A stretch of 7,205 bases of DNA from an uncultured Eubacteriales bacterium (GCA_948938605.1 CARAIG010000031.1:1-7205); one strand, 5' to 3'; counted from the first letter of the stretch, positions 1 through 5,477 are shown. Notes: a model not told the origin generated them from the sequence alone. Made by a program: numbers and translations.

Positions 1-36
1 AATAGAGTTCGGTATAATCCTGAACTCTATTCTTTT
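1..36 (+). terminator. Rho-independent terminator of an upstream gene
   Basis: A perfect 10-bp inverted repeat pairs positions 1-10 (AATAGAGTTC) with 22-31 (GAACTCTATT). It can be extended by GG/CC inside the loop (11-12 with 19-20) with T21 bulged. TCTTTT follows on the plus strand, so this probably ends transcription of a plus-strand gene lying left of the window. The hairpin begins at the first base, so the stem could be longer than can be seen. Confidence 0.7.
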
Positions 37-158
37 AATTCAAGTTTTTTGTTGATATTTAAAAAAAAACTGTCGAGTTTTTCCATTTTTAACACTCTTT
101 TATTATAGAATTTCTTTCAACTTTTAATATATATATTCCTCGGTGTTTTTACATCGAA

Positions 159-189
159 AATAAGGTGCACGAAATACTTTAATAAGGTG
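159..189 (+). repeat. Direct repeat upstream of the HTH gene, candidate operator
   Basis: AATAAGGTG occurs twice, at 159-167 and 181-189. The copies are 22 bp apart, about two helical turns, so both would face the same side of the DNA. The second copy overlaps the proposed -35 region of the promoter of the Xre-type regulator, the usual place for an autoregulatory operator. Binding by that regulator is inference, and a 9-bp repeat in AT-rich DNA can arise by chance. Confidence 0.3.
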
Positions 190-207
190 AAGAATATTCC
201 GTATAAT
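179..207 (+). promoter_or_regulatory. Sigma-70/SigA-type promoter for the HTH gene
   Basis: A perfect TATAAT (202-207) lies 17 bp downstream of TTAATA (179-184, 4 of 6 matches to TTGACA). Transcription would start near 213-215, giving a leader of about 26 nt before the ATG at 240. The RBS is poor: a GGAAGCGG stretch at 223-230 ends about 9 nt before the ATG. Confidence 0.55.
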
Positions 208-239
208 GTAACAAAATACACTGGAAGCGGGTACATTAT

Positions 240-557
240 ATGGATAAAAAGATTATTGTTGAAAGAATTGAAGAACTTATTAAAGAAAAACATATTACTC
301 AATACCAATTAAGTGAGAATGCAGATATATCTTCTACATATTACCAATGGAAGAAAAATACAAAAAGAGACGAAAATAGAATGCCGTCTTTACGTTCAGT
401 AGAGAAAGTATGCAATTTCTTAGGTGTTTCTTTGGCTTATTTCTTTACTATGGATGAAGATGAACAACATCTTAAAAGACGCCAAGATTTGTTTGATAAA
501 ATATGCAAACTGACTGATGAACAAAACAGTATAGAAGATTATATTTATTCATTTTAA
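240..557 (+). CDS. Xre/Cro-CI family helix-turn-helix transcriptional regulator
   Basis: This 105-residue protein is probably a cytoplasmic DNA-binding regulator. The HTH domain spans about residues 4-70. Helix 1 is IVERIEELIKEK. The turn segment ITQYQLSENADISSTYYQWKK (19-39) fits the family pattern in which a conserved Gln/Leu helix is followed by the recognition helix. SLRSVEKVCNFLGVSLAYFF (50-69) is the typical last helices, in which the cell 'chooses' by ending on a small-residue/FF pattern. A short basic insert (NTKRDENRMP, 40-49) separates the recognition helix from helix 4. The C-terminal tail (71-105) is a charged helix resembling the SDEQ-type tails of small Clostridia/Bacilli regulators. 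There is no effector or peptidase domain. It stands alone between two terminators with its own promoter. The gene is visibly more AT-rich (AAA, GAA, ATA codons) than the GNAT/DUF697 genes that follow, which may hint at a separate origin. Its target is unknown; autoregulation is plausible. Confidence 0.88.
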   Translation: MDKKIIVERIEELIKEKHITQYQLSENADISSTYYQWKKNTKRDENRMPSLRSVEKVCNFLGVSLAYFFTMDEDEQHLKRRQDLFDKICKLTDEQNSIEDYIYSF

Positions 558-581
558 AGTAGCAGCAGTGCTTTAATTTTT
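554..581 (+). terminator. Weak hairpin terminator of the HTH gene
   Basis: TTAAAGTA (554-561) pairs with TGCTTTAA (569-576) through one G-U pair around a 7-nt GCAGCAG loop, followed by TTTTT (577-581). The stem contains the stop codon of the HTH gene (555-557). The stem is AT-rich, so termination may be inefficient and some read-through into the next unit is possible. Confidence 0.45.
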
Positions 582-643
582 GTATTAAACAAATTACTCA
601 GAGTATTACTTGGTAGCATATAACTTGTAATTTAGTAATCTTA

Positions 644-672
644 TTGATTTTTAAAGCTAAATATGATATAAT
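644..672 (+). promoter_or_regulatory. Extended -10 promoter of the GNAT-membrane protein-DUF697 unit
   Basis: TTGATT (644-649) and a perfect TATAAT (667-672) are separated by 17 bp. TG at 664-665 makes a TGnTATAAT extended -10 element. The start point would fall near 679, about 26 nt before the ATG at 705. The RBS is GGTGG (693-697), 7 nt before that ATG. Confidence 0.7.
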
Positions 673-704
673 TAAATTATTATTAAAATTGCGGTGGTGC
701 AAAT

Positions 705-1265
705 ATGAATGTTTACGTGGATTGTCCGACATTTGAAAACGATAGATTTTTGTTGAGACTAGTAGTGCGTGACGATGCAAGTGATTTGCTTAAAGTGTAC
801 AGCGACGTTAAAGCCGTCCCGCTATTTAATAGTGACAACTGTCATGGCGACGACTTTTACTATACTACAATGGAACGTATGCAAAGTGCTGTCGATTTTT
901 GGATTGAAGCTTATCAAAAAGGCTGGTTCGTACGTTGGTCGGTTGTCGACAAAAATACAAGCGTAGTGGTGGGAACAATAGAGGAGTTCCTTAGGGAGTC
1001 TGACGATTATTTTACCGATTGCGGCTTGTTGCGGTTGGATCTTCGTAGTGACTACGAAAAAGCGGATGAAATTGCAAATATTTTGTCGTTAATTGTGACG
1101 CCGTCATACGATATGTTCGGCTGTAAGATGATTGCAACAAAGGCATTGCCGATAGCCGTTAACCGTCGCCAAGCGTTGATTGAATTAGGTTTTAGTGAAG
1201 TTGACCACCATCTTGTAGGGTTTGACGGCACTAAGTATTGTTCTTATTTTGTTACTAAACGGTAA
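705..1265 (+). CDS. GNAT-fold (RimJ/RimL-like) N-acetyltransferase family protein with degenerate CoA loop
   Basis: This is a 186-residue cytoplasmic protein with GNAT organisation. The N-terminal strand TFENDRFLLRLVVRDDASDLLKVYSD (9-34) is the usual 'T-x-R-L-x-L-R-x-x-D-A-x-x-L' opening of the RimJ/RimL subgroup. A middle strand pair (WSVVDKNTSVVVGTIEEF, 78-95) follows. The C-terminal block ATKALPIAVNRRQALIELGF (144-163) resembles motif B, where N153 and the xLGF end match the conserved 'N-x-x-S-x-x-x-x-E-K-x-GF' pattern. The canonical R/Q-x-x-G-x-G/A pyrophosphate-binding loop of motif A is not visible. Its place (LRLDLRSDYEKADEIANIL, 109-127) has no glycines, so acetyl-CoA binding may be altered or lost. 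It heads a transcription unit with a membrane protein and a DUF697 protein. Substrate is unknown. Fold assignment is fairly secure, enzymatic activity is not. Confidence 0.8.
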   Translation: MNVYVDCPTFENDRFLLRLVVRDDASDLLKVYSDVKAVPLFNSDNCHGDDFYYTTMERMQSAVDFWIEAYQKGWFVRWSVVDKNTSVVVGTIEEFLRESDDYFTDCGLLRLDLRSDYEKADEIANILSLIVTPSYDMFGCKMIATKALPIAVNRRQALIELGFSEVDHHLVGFDGTKYCSYFVTKR

Positions 1266-1709
1266 TTGGATTGGTTTAACTACTACGGACTTGCGATTGT
1301 AGTATTGATTTTGTTGCCTAACATAATTTATGCGGTTAGATGTAAGGATGAATTTGTTAATAAATATCGCAACAAGGCTGTTGAAGTATTGGAACAAATC
1401 GGCAGATACCTATGTATGGTCTTTATGGTATTTAACGTTCCTTATACATACTTCGGTTTTTGGTTTGACTATGCATTGGCGGTGTATTTGTCGGTAAACG
1501 GTGTTTTGTGTGTTGCGTACTTGATTTGTTGGATTGTTTTGTGGAAGAAGCGCAATTTGACAAAAGCAATAACGTTATCGGTACTGCCGTCAATAATATT
1601 TATATTTAGCGGTGTAATGTTGGCAAATATTCCGCTTGTTGTGTTTGCTGTTATTTTTGCGGTTAATCACATACTGCTTAGTTGTAAAAATATTTTGGTA
1701 AAAGGCTGA
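1266..1709 (+). CDS. Small polytopic membrane protein, unknown function, TTG start
   Basis: This 147-residue protein has about five predicted membrane helices by hydrophobicity, near residues 5-24, 48-65, 70-93, 101-119 and 121-138. Charged loops sit between them, such as RCKDEFVNKYRNKAVEVLEQIGR (25-47) and KKRNLTK (94-100). No signal peptide, catalytic motif or transporter signature is recognised. It resembles a family of uncharacterised membrane proteins of Clostridia (from memory, not checked). No ATG is available near the N-terminus. The TTG at 1266-1268 directly follows the TAA of the GNAT gene (1263-1265) with no gap, so translation probably depends on reinitiation or coupling. The only SD-like sequence is a weak ACGG (1259-1262) inside the end of the GNAT gene. 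It belongs to the same transcription unit as the GNAT and DUF697 genes. Confidence 0.75.
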   Translation: MDWFNYYGLAIVVLILLPNIIYAVRCKDEFVNKYRNKAVEVLEQIGRYLCMVFMVFNVPYTYFGFWFDYALAVYLSVNGVLCVAYLICWIVLWKKRNLTKAITLSVLPSIIFIFSGVMLANIPLVVFAVIFAVNHILLSCKNILVKG

Positions 1710-1778
1710 CCGGTGTTTTAGTTTTTAAAATCGGTTGTCTAATGGGAATTTTGCAATAAATTATAAATGGAGTAGCTT

Positions 1779-2807
1779 ATGAAAAAGAATGATTTGCCCG
1801 CTCAAATGCCCGAAAAAATGACAATTTACGAATATGAACAGAAATATACTAAAAAGAGCAACGGCAAAGGCGCAAGGCTTTTTTTAGGGATATTTGCTGC
1901 GGCAATAGGCGTATTACTGTTCTTTTGCTTTTTTTCGGTTACGATGCGCGTATTCGAACTAGAGTTGCCGTCGAATATTAATTTGTATTTAGGTATTGCA
2001 ACGGCAATAGTCAGCGTTTTGTTGTACATATTTTTGTTTATTGTTCCGCTTGTTAAAATTACAAAATTGAATTACTTTGTAACAAATGTAAATGTAATGA
2101 CGGCGCGTGAAGCGAAAAAACACAATAAAAAGGTGCGTCACGAACTTGCTGATAAAATCATCGACGTAACTGCAAAAGTTGACGGTGTGGGTTGGTATGA
2201 TGCCGAAATTGTCGGAAAACTTGCAATAGCGCAAAAGGCAAATAATGAAGATGCCTTAAAGGAGCATCTTAACGCTCTTTATTCGGGATCTATCAAAAAG
2301 AATGCCAAGGATATGATTTTTAAAACGTCGCTTAAAACTGCAATGTATTCGGCTGTATCGCAAACAAATAAGGTTGACGCAATGTTAGTAGCGGTGTTGA
2401 ACTTGCAGTTGGTAAAAGATATTTTGTTTTTGTACGGCTTCCGTCCGTCGGACGCTAAATTGGTTAGGATATTCGGCAGTGTTTTAAGAAACTCGCTTAT
2501 AGCCTACGGAGTTGGCGGAGTTAAAATTGGTAACACGATAGTTCAATCTATGGGCAATGCCGTTAAAGGTATTCCTTTGCTCGGTGCGGCGATTTCTACG
2601 GTTGTCGACTCATCTGTTCAGGGACTTACCAATGGCGTTTTGACGGCGGTTATAGGGTATCAAACAATTAAATTTTTAAGCGAAGAATACCGCTTGCAAG
2701 ATATCCTTGACGGCATAATAATTGAGGAAACCCAAGAAGAATTTAACGAAACTTGTCAAGAAATCGAGCAAGAACTTAAATCGGGTAAATTTGCCAAAGC
2801 GTCGTAA
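1779..2807 (+). CDS. DUF697 (YcjF-like) family membrane-associated protein
   Basis: This 342-residue protein has a hydrophilic N-terminus (1-30) and two strongly hydrophobic segments near residues 34-55 and 69-93, read as a membrane hairpin. A charged helical stretch (about 94-195) leads to a C-terminal DUF697-like domain (about 196-300). The diagnostic part is the glycine-rich, weakly hydrophobic run GIPLLGAAISTVVDSSVQGL (264-283) followed by TNGVLTAVIGYQTIKFL. The preceding segment KVDAMLVAVLNLQLVKDILFLYGFRPS (198-224) also fits that family. DUF697 domains occur next to, or fused with, GTPases of the Era/YcjX type, but no GTPase P-loop is present here. The protein may be a structural or membrane-organising component; molecular function is unknown. 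The RBS is GGAG (1769-1772), 6 nt before the ATG. It is the last gene of its unit: the 69-nt gap from the previous gene shows no convincing promoter, and a strong terminator follows. The charged tail (310-342) ends the protein. Confidence 0.78.
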   Translation: MKKNDLPAQMPEKMTIYEYEQKYTKKSNGKGARLFLGIFAAAIGVLLFFCFFSVTMRVFELELPSNINLYLGIATAIVSVLLYIFLFIVPLVKITKLNYFVTNVNVMTAREAKKHNKKVRHELADKIIDVTAKVDGVGWYDAEIVGKLAIAQKANNEDALKEHLNALYSGSIKKNAKDMIFKTSLKTAMYSAVSQTNKVDAMLVAVLNLQLVKDILFLYGFRPSDAKLVRIFGSVLRNSLIAYGVGGVKIGNTIVQSMGNAVKGIPLLGAAISTVVDSSVQGLTNGVLTAVIGYQTIKFLSEEYRLQDILDGIIIEETQEEFNETCQEIEQELKSGKFAKAS

Positions 2808-2853
2808 ATTTTAATACCTTACACAAAACTAAATTAGTGTACAATATGTAACA

Positions 2854-2890
2854 CCCCAAATCAATAAAATTTGATTTGGGGCGTTCTTTT
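2854..2890 (+). terminator. Rho-independent terminator after the DUF697 gene
   Basis: A perfect 11-bp stem pairs CCCCAAATCAA (2854-2864) with TTGATTTGGGG (2871-2881) around a TAAAAT loop. CGTTCTTTT follows (2882-2890). It closes the plus-strand unit about 46 nt after the stop at 2807. It may also slow minus-strand transcription from the VOC gene, whose stop lies at 2988, but there is no good T run on that side. Confidence 0.85.
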
Positions 2891-2987
2891 GTGTTGGGAG
2901 CAGTAATTTAAAACAAATAATTAAACTGTCCGTAATATTGAGCAATTGCTTAAATAAATTGTAATTTGACCGACATTTTCTATCTGA

Positions 2988-3389
2988 CTAACTGCGAAAA
3001 GGTTTATTCAAAGAGCCAATTTCAATCAAGTTGCCTTCGGGGTCGGCAATATAACAAGTTCTTTGTCCCCACGGTTCAGTTGTGGGCTCCAAAACGGGTG
3101 TAGCGCCTTTTGAAACAACGTCGGCAAAGGTCTTATCAATTTCGTCAAAGGTATCAACGTAAAGAGCAATTTCAAAATGAGCGTTCAGACCTTTAACATA
3201 CTCGTATTTCCTACTTGTCATTTTTTCAAAATTATCTCTTCCATAAAGCATAAATAATGTATTATCCTTTATTAAATACACATTTTGAGTATCTTCGCTT
3301 TCTTTTATTTCAAAGCCTAAAACGTCGCGATAAAAGCGCACCATTGTAGCCATATCTTTTACAAACAAACCAAAGCCGTCAAGTTTCAT
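2988..3389 (-). CDS. VOC superfamily (glyoxalase/bleomycin-resistance/dioxygenase-like) protein
   Basis: A 133-residue protein with the paired beta-alpha-beta-beta-beta modules of the vicinal oxygen chelate fold. The first module opens with FGLFVKDMATMVRFYRDVLGFEI (6-28), the usual 'V-x-D-x-x-x-x-x-F-Y-x-x-x-L-G-F' signature. The second runs HFEIALYVDTFDEIDKTFADVVSKGATPV (71-99) and ends with WGQRTCYIADPEGNLIEIGS (107-126), the standard 'D-P-x-G-N-x-x-E' closing motif. Candidate metal ligands are H71 and E123, with E73 close by. Members act as glyoxalases, thiol transferases, extradiol dioxygenases or antibiotic-binding proteins, so substrate is not inferable. The minus-strand start is preceded by a near-perfect AGGAGG-type ribosome site (TTCCTCC on the plus strand at 3395-3401), about 5-6 nt away. 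It has its own promoter, and the gene to its left is on the other strand and convergent. Confidence 0.9.
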   Translation of the reverse strand: MKLDGFGLFVKDMATMVRFYRDVLGFEIKESEDTQNVYLIKDNTLFMLYGRDNFEKMTSRKYEYVKGLNAHFEIALYVDTFDEIDKTFADVVSKGATPVLEPTTEPWGQRTCYIADPEGNLIEIGSLNKPFRS

Positions 3390-3437
3390 AAAATTCCTCC
3401 TAAAAATTACTGTTTATTGTGCTAATTGAGTACTTGC

Positions 3438-3467
3438 ACTATATCACAAGCGAGACGTATTGTTCAA
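3438..3467 (-). promoter_or_regulatory. Extended -10 promoter of the VOC gene
   Basis: On the minus strand TTGAAC (3462-3467) and TATAGT (3438-3443) are separated by 18 bp, with TGA before the -10, giving a TGnTATAGT extended element. The start would be near 3431, about 42 nt before the ATG at 3389. An imperfect CTTG...TATA...CAAG dyad (3434-3450) lies over the -10; whether it binds a regulator is not known. Confidence 0.55.
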
Positions 3468-3640
3468 CCATATAACATCGTTAAAGATTGATGAACGTTT
3501 GATAAGACAGTCGCACGATTTGTACCATACGTCAATTACCCGTCACGCAACAAAACAAACATAACGACGATATATCACTAACGTGTCTATAATGCCATTG
3601 GAACGGAATAAAACTGAAAGTATAAAAAACGGAGTATAAC
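3468..3640. other. Intergenic stretch without a supported gene
   Basis: Most of the 305-bp gap between the VOC gene and the tRNA gene. Its left end holds the VOC promoter and ribosome site, and its right end holds the tRNA terminator. Between them I see no conserved ORF, no further good promoter and no obvious structured RNA. A TATAAT at 3588-3593 on the plus strand has no matching -35 box. Confidence 0.5.
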
Positions 3641-3666
3641 AAAAGGGAAAACGCTGTTTCCCTTTT
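3641..3666 (-). terminator. Rho-independent terminator of tRNA-Ala
   Basis: A perfect 10-bp stem pairs AAAAGGGAAA (3641-3650) with TTTCCCTTTT (3657-3666) around a 6-nt ACGCTG loop (plus-strand reading). On the minus strand the T-rich arm runs TTTTCCCTTTTGTT, starting about 28 nt past the CCA end of the tRNA. The plus-strand side also has TTTCCCTTTTTGTT, so it may act in both directions. Confidence 0.7.
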
Positions 3667-3694
3667 TGTTGTGCGACTACAAACAAGTCGTGGT

Positions 3695-3770
3695 TGGTGG
3701 AGACAAGGGAATTCGAATCCCTGACCTTTTGACTGCCAGTCAAACGCGCTACCAACTGCGCCATGCCCCC
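3695..3770 (-). tRNA. tRNA-Ala, anticodon GGC
   Basis: This is a 76-nt minus-strand tRNA with encoded CCA. The acceptor stem is GGGGGCA/TGTCTCC, which includes the G3-U70 pair that is the main identity element for alanyl-tRNA synthetase, plus discriminator A73. The D arm is GCGC-AGTTGGTA-GCGC. The anticodon stem is TTTGA/TCAAA with loop CTGGCAG, giving anticodon GGC (plus-strand GCC at 3735-3737), which reads GCC and GCU alanine codons. The variable loop is AGGTC and the T arm is AGGGA-TTCGAAT-TCCCT. All arms pair without mismatch apart from G-U pairs in the acceptor stem. It has its own promoter and terminator. Confidence 0.97.
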
Positions 3771-3789
3771 ATATTTAATTTGCTATATA

Positions 3790-3818
3790 ATTATACTGTT
3801 CAATGTCAAATTTGTAAA
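3790..3818 (-). promoter_or_regulatory. Promoter of tRNA-Ala
   Basis: On the minus strand TTTACA (3813-3818) and a perfect TATAAT (3790-3795) are separated by exactly 17 bp, close to consensus. The -10 ends about 19 nt before the first base of the mature tRNA (3770), leaving a short 5' leader for RNase P. A second TTGACA (3804-3809) lies inside the spacer but has no good partner, the best being TATAGC at 16 bp. Confidence 0.7.
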
Positions 3819-3826
3819 GCAAATTT
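3808..3826. repeat. Inverted repeat over the tRNA-Ala -35 box
   Basis: AAATTTG (3808-3814) and CAAATTT (3820-3826) form a perfect 7-bp inverted repeat with a 5-nt spacer, covering the TTTACA -35 element of the tRNA promoter. This geometry fits a dimeric regulator site. It could also be chance in AT-rich DNA. Confidence 0.3.
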
Positions 3827-3927
3827 AGTCAGTATTTTATTTTTAAACAATTCGAGCATCATTGAAATTAATGTTGCGAAGTCGGTGTTAATATTAGGAC
3901 AAATGCTTTAATATTTCCTTGCTTTCA

Positions 3928-5121
3928 TTAATATTGTTTAACAAGAATTCCCATAAGTTCCTTTATTATTTCTGTATGGTTACCGTAGGCTATTATGTGA
4001 TGGTTGCCGCACGGGGCTTTTAAAATGTCTGTGACGGGCTTTTGTGGTTTTATGACTAACTGGGTACGGCACAAATTTCCGTCGCTAAGGTTGTTCAATA
4101 TGTCGTCCTGATCAATGTAGTAGTGCGCCAAATCGGACGACAAACGGAACAGCGTTGCCTTGCCTGTTTTTACTTCGCCCTTTATTGCTACGCCTATGCC
4201 GCTTTCAAAGTGCGTATCGAATTTGTATTGCGATACCATATCAAGCGGAATGGTGCAGTGCGCAAAAACAACGGTGTTGTTTTCGACATCGATACGCGAC
4301 GGATTTGCTTGAAACGATGATTGATTTGTAAGCAGTTTAATTATGTGCATACTCAGCATTGCGGCAATATCGCCTTCGCACGTGGCGGTTATTCCGTCGC
4401 GGTTAAGTTCCGCCAATGCCAAGCATCCCGTAGATTTTACCGACGTAAGTAAGTCGAAGCAGCGTATCGTCAATCCGTCGAGATTGTATTTGTTTACGAT
4501 TTTGCGCAAAGCCGCTGTTATTGCGTTTGCCTTGTTTAGTTCCTTGCCGTCGTATTTGGGATAATTTTTGCCGCTGATGTTTGATACGTCGATTGTTTTG
4601 GCTAAGTGTTCGACTTCGGTAATAGGGATGTCTACAAGCGTTACGCCAAGCGCACGTTTGACGTCGGAGTAATTAGGAACGGAAGCGATAAGCCAATCGG
4701 ACGGAGCGCCTATTACGCCTAATCGGGTGGATTTGAGTTTTTTTACCGTCTGTGCAATTGTTGCAAGATGTTTAATTCTGCTTGCAATGTAGTCGGCGCT
4801 TCCGTGCAGTATTTCCCCGCGTTTTCCTTTTTGACGTAAGTATGTGATAATTTCCAATGACGCTGCTAAGCTGTTGTTGCTTCCGTTAGTGAGCAGATAA
4901 TACGGTTCTTGCAGTTCGTCAAAATGATTTAAAAATAAACCTTCCGATCCGCCTGTTTGAATAAAAATAAGTTTTAAATCGCAGTCGTAGTCGGACAGTT
5001 CGGCAAAACTTAATTTTGTTGACAGTTTGTTTTCGATTGACGAAATAAATGACATAATTTCGGTGTCGAATTGCGATGAGTGTTTTAATTGTGATTTCAA
5101 CGTGGAAATTTTAATGTTCAT
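3928..5121 (-). CDS. L-fucose/L-arabinose isomerase-fold family protein (sugar isomerase-like)
   Basis: This 397-residue, probably cytosolic protein resembles the shorter members of the FucI/AraA isomerase superfamily, which interconvert aldoses and ketoses using a divalent metal. The N-terminal Rossmann-like domain carries LIFIQTGGSEGLFL (51-64), PYYLLTNGSNNSLAASLEII (73-92) and ILHG (104-107). A second similar domain begins at LGVIGAPSDWLIAS (134-147). The catalytic half includes GLTIRCFDLL (216-225), the CEGDIAAMLSMHI segment (248-260), whose E249 sits where the metal-binding glutamate of this family is expected, NNTVVFAHCTIPLD (281-294), and a histidine-rich C-terminus, GNHHIIAYGNH (372-382). 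The RBS AGGGGA is 7 nt from the ATG, and it has its own promoter. The family usually runs around 400-600 residues, so this is a short form. No kinase, aldolase, transporter or sugar regulator lies next to it, so the substrate cannot be named. Family call is fair; isomerase activity is inference. Confidence 0.7.
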   Translation of the reverse strand: MNIKISTLKSQLKHSSQFDTEIMSFISSIENKLSTKLSFAELSDYDCDLKLIFIQTGGSEGLFLNHFDELQEPYYLLTNGSNNSLAASLEIITYLRQKGKRGEILHGSADYIASRIKHLATIAQTVKKLKSTRLGVIGAPSDWLIASVPNYSDVKRALGVTLVDIPITEVEHLAKTIDVSNISGKNYPKYDGKELNKANAITAALRKIVNKYNLDGLTIRCFDLLTSVKSTGCLALAELNRDGITATCEGDIAAMLSMHIIKLLTNQSSFQANPSRIDVENNTVVFAHCTIPLDMVSQYKFDTHFESGIGVAIKGEVKTGKATLFRLSSDLAHYYIDQDDILNNLSDGNLCRTQLVIKPQKPVTDILKAPCGNHHIIAYGNHTEIIKELMGILVKQY

Positions 5122-5143
5122 ATTATATTCCCCTATAATGTTT

Positions 5144-5157
5144 TGTTAATTGTAACA
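5144..5157. repeat. TGTTA-N4-TAACA inverted repeat over the isomerase -10 box
   Basis: TGTTA (5144-5148) and TAACA (5153-5157) form a perfect inverted repeat with a 4-nt spacer, overlapping the minus-strand TACAAT (5149-5154). A repressor bound here would block the isomerase-fold gene. A further palindrome, ATTGCAAT (5171-5178), covers the -35 box. No cognate regulator is encoded nearby. Confidence 0.35.
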
Positions 5158-5177
5158 CATTTAACTTGTAATTGCAA
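5149..5177 (-). promoter_or_regulatory. Extended -10 promoter of the isomerase-fold gene
   Basis: On the minus strand TTGCAA (5172-5177) and TACAAT (5149-5154) are separated by 17 bp. TGT immediately before the -10 makes an extended element. The start would be about 20 nt upstream of the ATG at 5121, just ahead of the AGGGGA ribosome site (5129-5134). It diverges from the promoter at 5270-5298. Confidence 0.6.
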
Positions 5178-5269
5178 TACGGGCAAGCGTATATGGACTT
5201 AAATGATTGGCAAATAGTAAACGTAGTTATAATTGCACAGTTTTAATATGTAAAGAAGTGTAGGTCATA

Positions 5270-5298
5270 TTTACAAAGCATTGTTTTTATGTTATACT
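5270..5298 (+). promoter_or_regulatory. Main promoter of the PNPOx-HAD-DUF5131 operon
   Basis: TTTACA (5270-5275) and TATACT (5293-5298) are separated by 17 bp, 5 of 6 matches in each box. The start would be near 5305, so the small ORF at 5322 has an SD within 10 nt of the transcript start and the PNPOx gene has a leader of about 88 nt. A weaker, more upstream candidate is TTGGCA (5207-5212) with TATAAT (5228-5233), but its spacer is only 15 bp. Confidence 0.65.
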
Positions 5299-5321
5299 GT
5301 TTTAATAACGGAGTAAAGTTA

Positions 5322-5477
5322 ATGGCAAAGTGCAACTTGTTTACTCTAAAAGCAATGAAAATTTATAACTGTAATACTGTGAGCGAAATACTATGGACAA
5401 AAACAAATTATTTAAATTTATATCTAAACGCAAAACGGCAATTTTGGCGTCGGTTGACGGGGGCGGATATTCCGTAG
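5322..5477 (+). CDS. Possible SD-led small ORF/leader peptide overlapping the next gene
   Basis: A 51-codon ORF begins MAKCNLFTLKAMKIYN and runs in a different frame from the PNPOx-like gene, overlapping its first 85 nt. CGGAGT (5309-5314) sits 7 nt before its ATG, a clearly better ribosome site than anything before the PNPOx start at 5393. This suggests ribosomes load here first. It could be a leader peptide, a small protein, or an unused frame. The last third simply translates the PNPOx start region out of frame, so no conserved protein is expected there. I recognise no family. Confidence 0.3.
   Translation: MAKCNLFTLKAMKIYNCNTVSEILWTKTNYLNLYLNAKRQFWRRLTGADIP

Noticed and set aside
65..82. 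AAAAACT-GTCG-AGTTTTT hairpin ahead of the HTH promoter
   Set aside because: It is a 7-bp AT-rich stem in a homopolymer-rich stretch, and too weak to call a terminator or structured RNA.
117..308. Minus-strand ORF of 63 codons over the HTH promoter and start
   Set aside because: Low-complexity hydrophobic residues from AT-rich DNA, no RBS, and it overlaps a clear regulator gene on the other strand.
1709..1740. ACCGG...CGGT partial inverted repeat between the membrane protein and DUF697 genes
   Set aside because: The stem is interrupted and no T run follows, so it does not support a terminator. The unit is taken to continue.
2941..2950. Perfect palindrome AGCAATTGCT downstream of the VOC gene
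   Set aside because: It has no loop or T run and no nearby promoter; a short palindrome of this kind is expected by chance.
3588..3666. Possible small RNA on the plus strand, from TATAAT at 3588 to the hairpin at 3641-3666
   Set aside because: There is no recognisable -35 box at the right distance and no extended -10, and the hairpin is explained as the tRNA terminator. A small RNA is possible but not supported.
3543..3764. Minus-strand ORF beginning MAQLVARLTGSQKVRDSNSLVST
   Set aside because: It reads through the tRNA-Ala sequence in one frame and the adjacent terminator. The peptide is a well-known tRNA-derived artefact.
3666..3911. Plus-strand ORF of 81 codons with GIRIPDLLTASQTRYQLRHAP
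   Set aside because: It is the antisense of the tRNA-Ala gene. The same peptide appears in many falsely annotated proteins for this reason.
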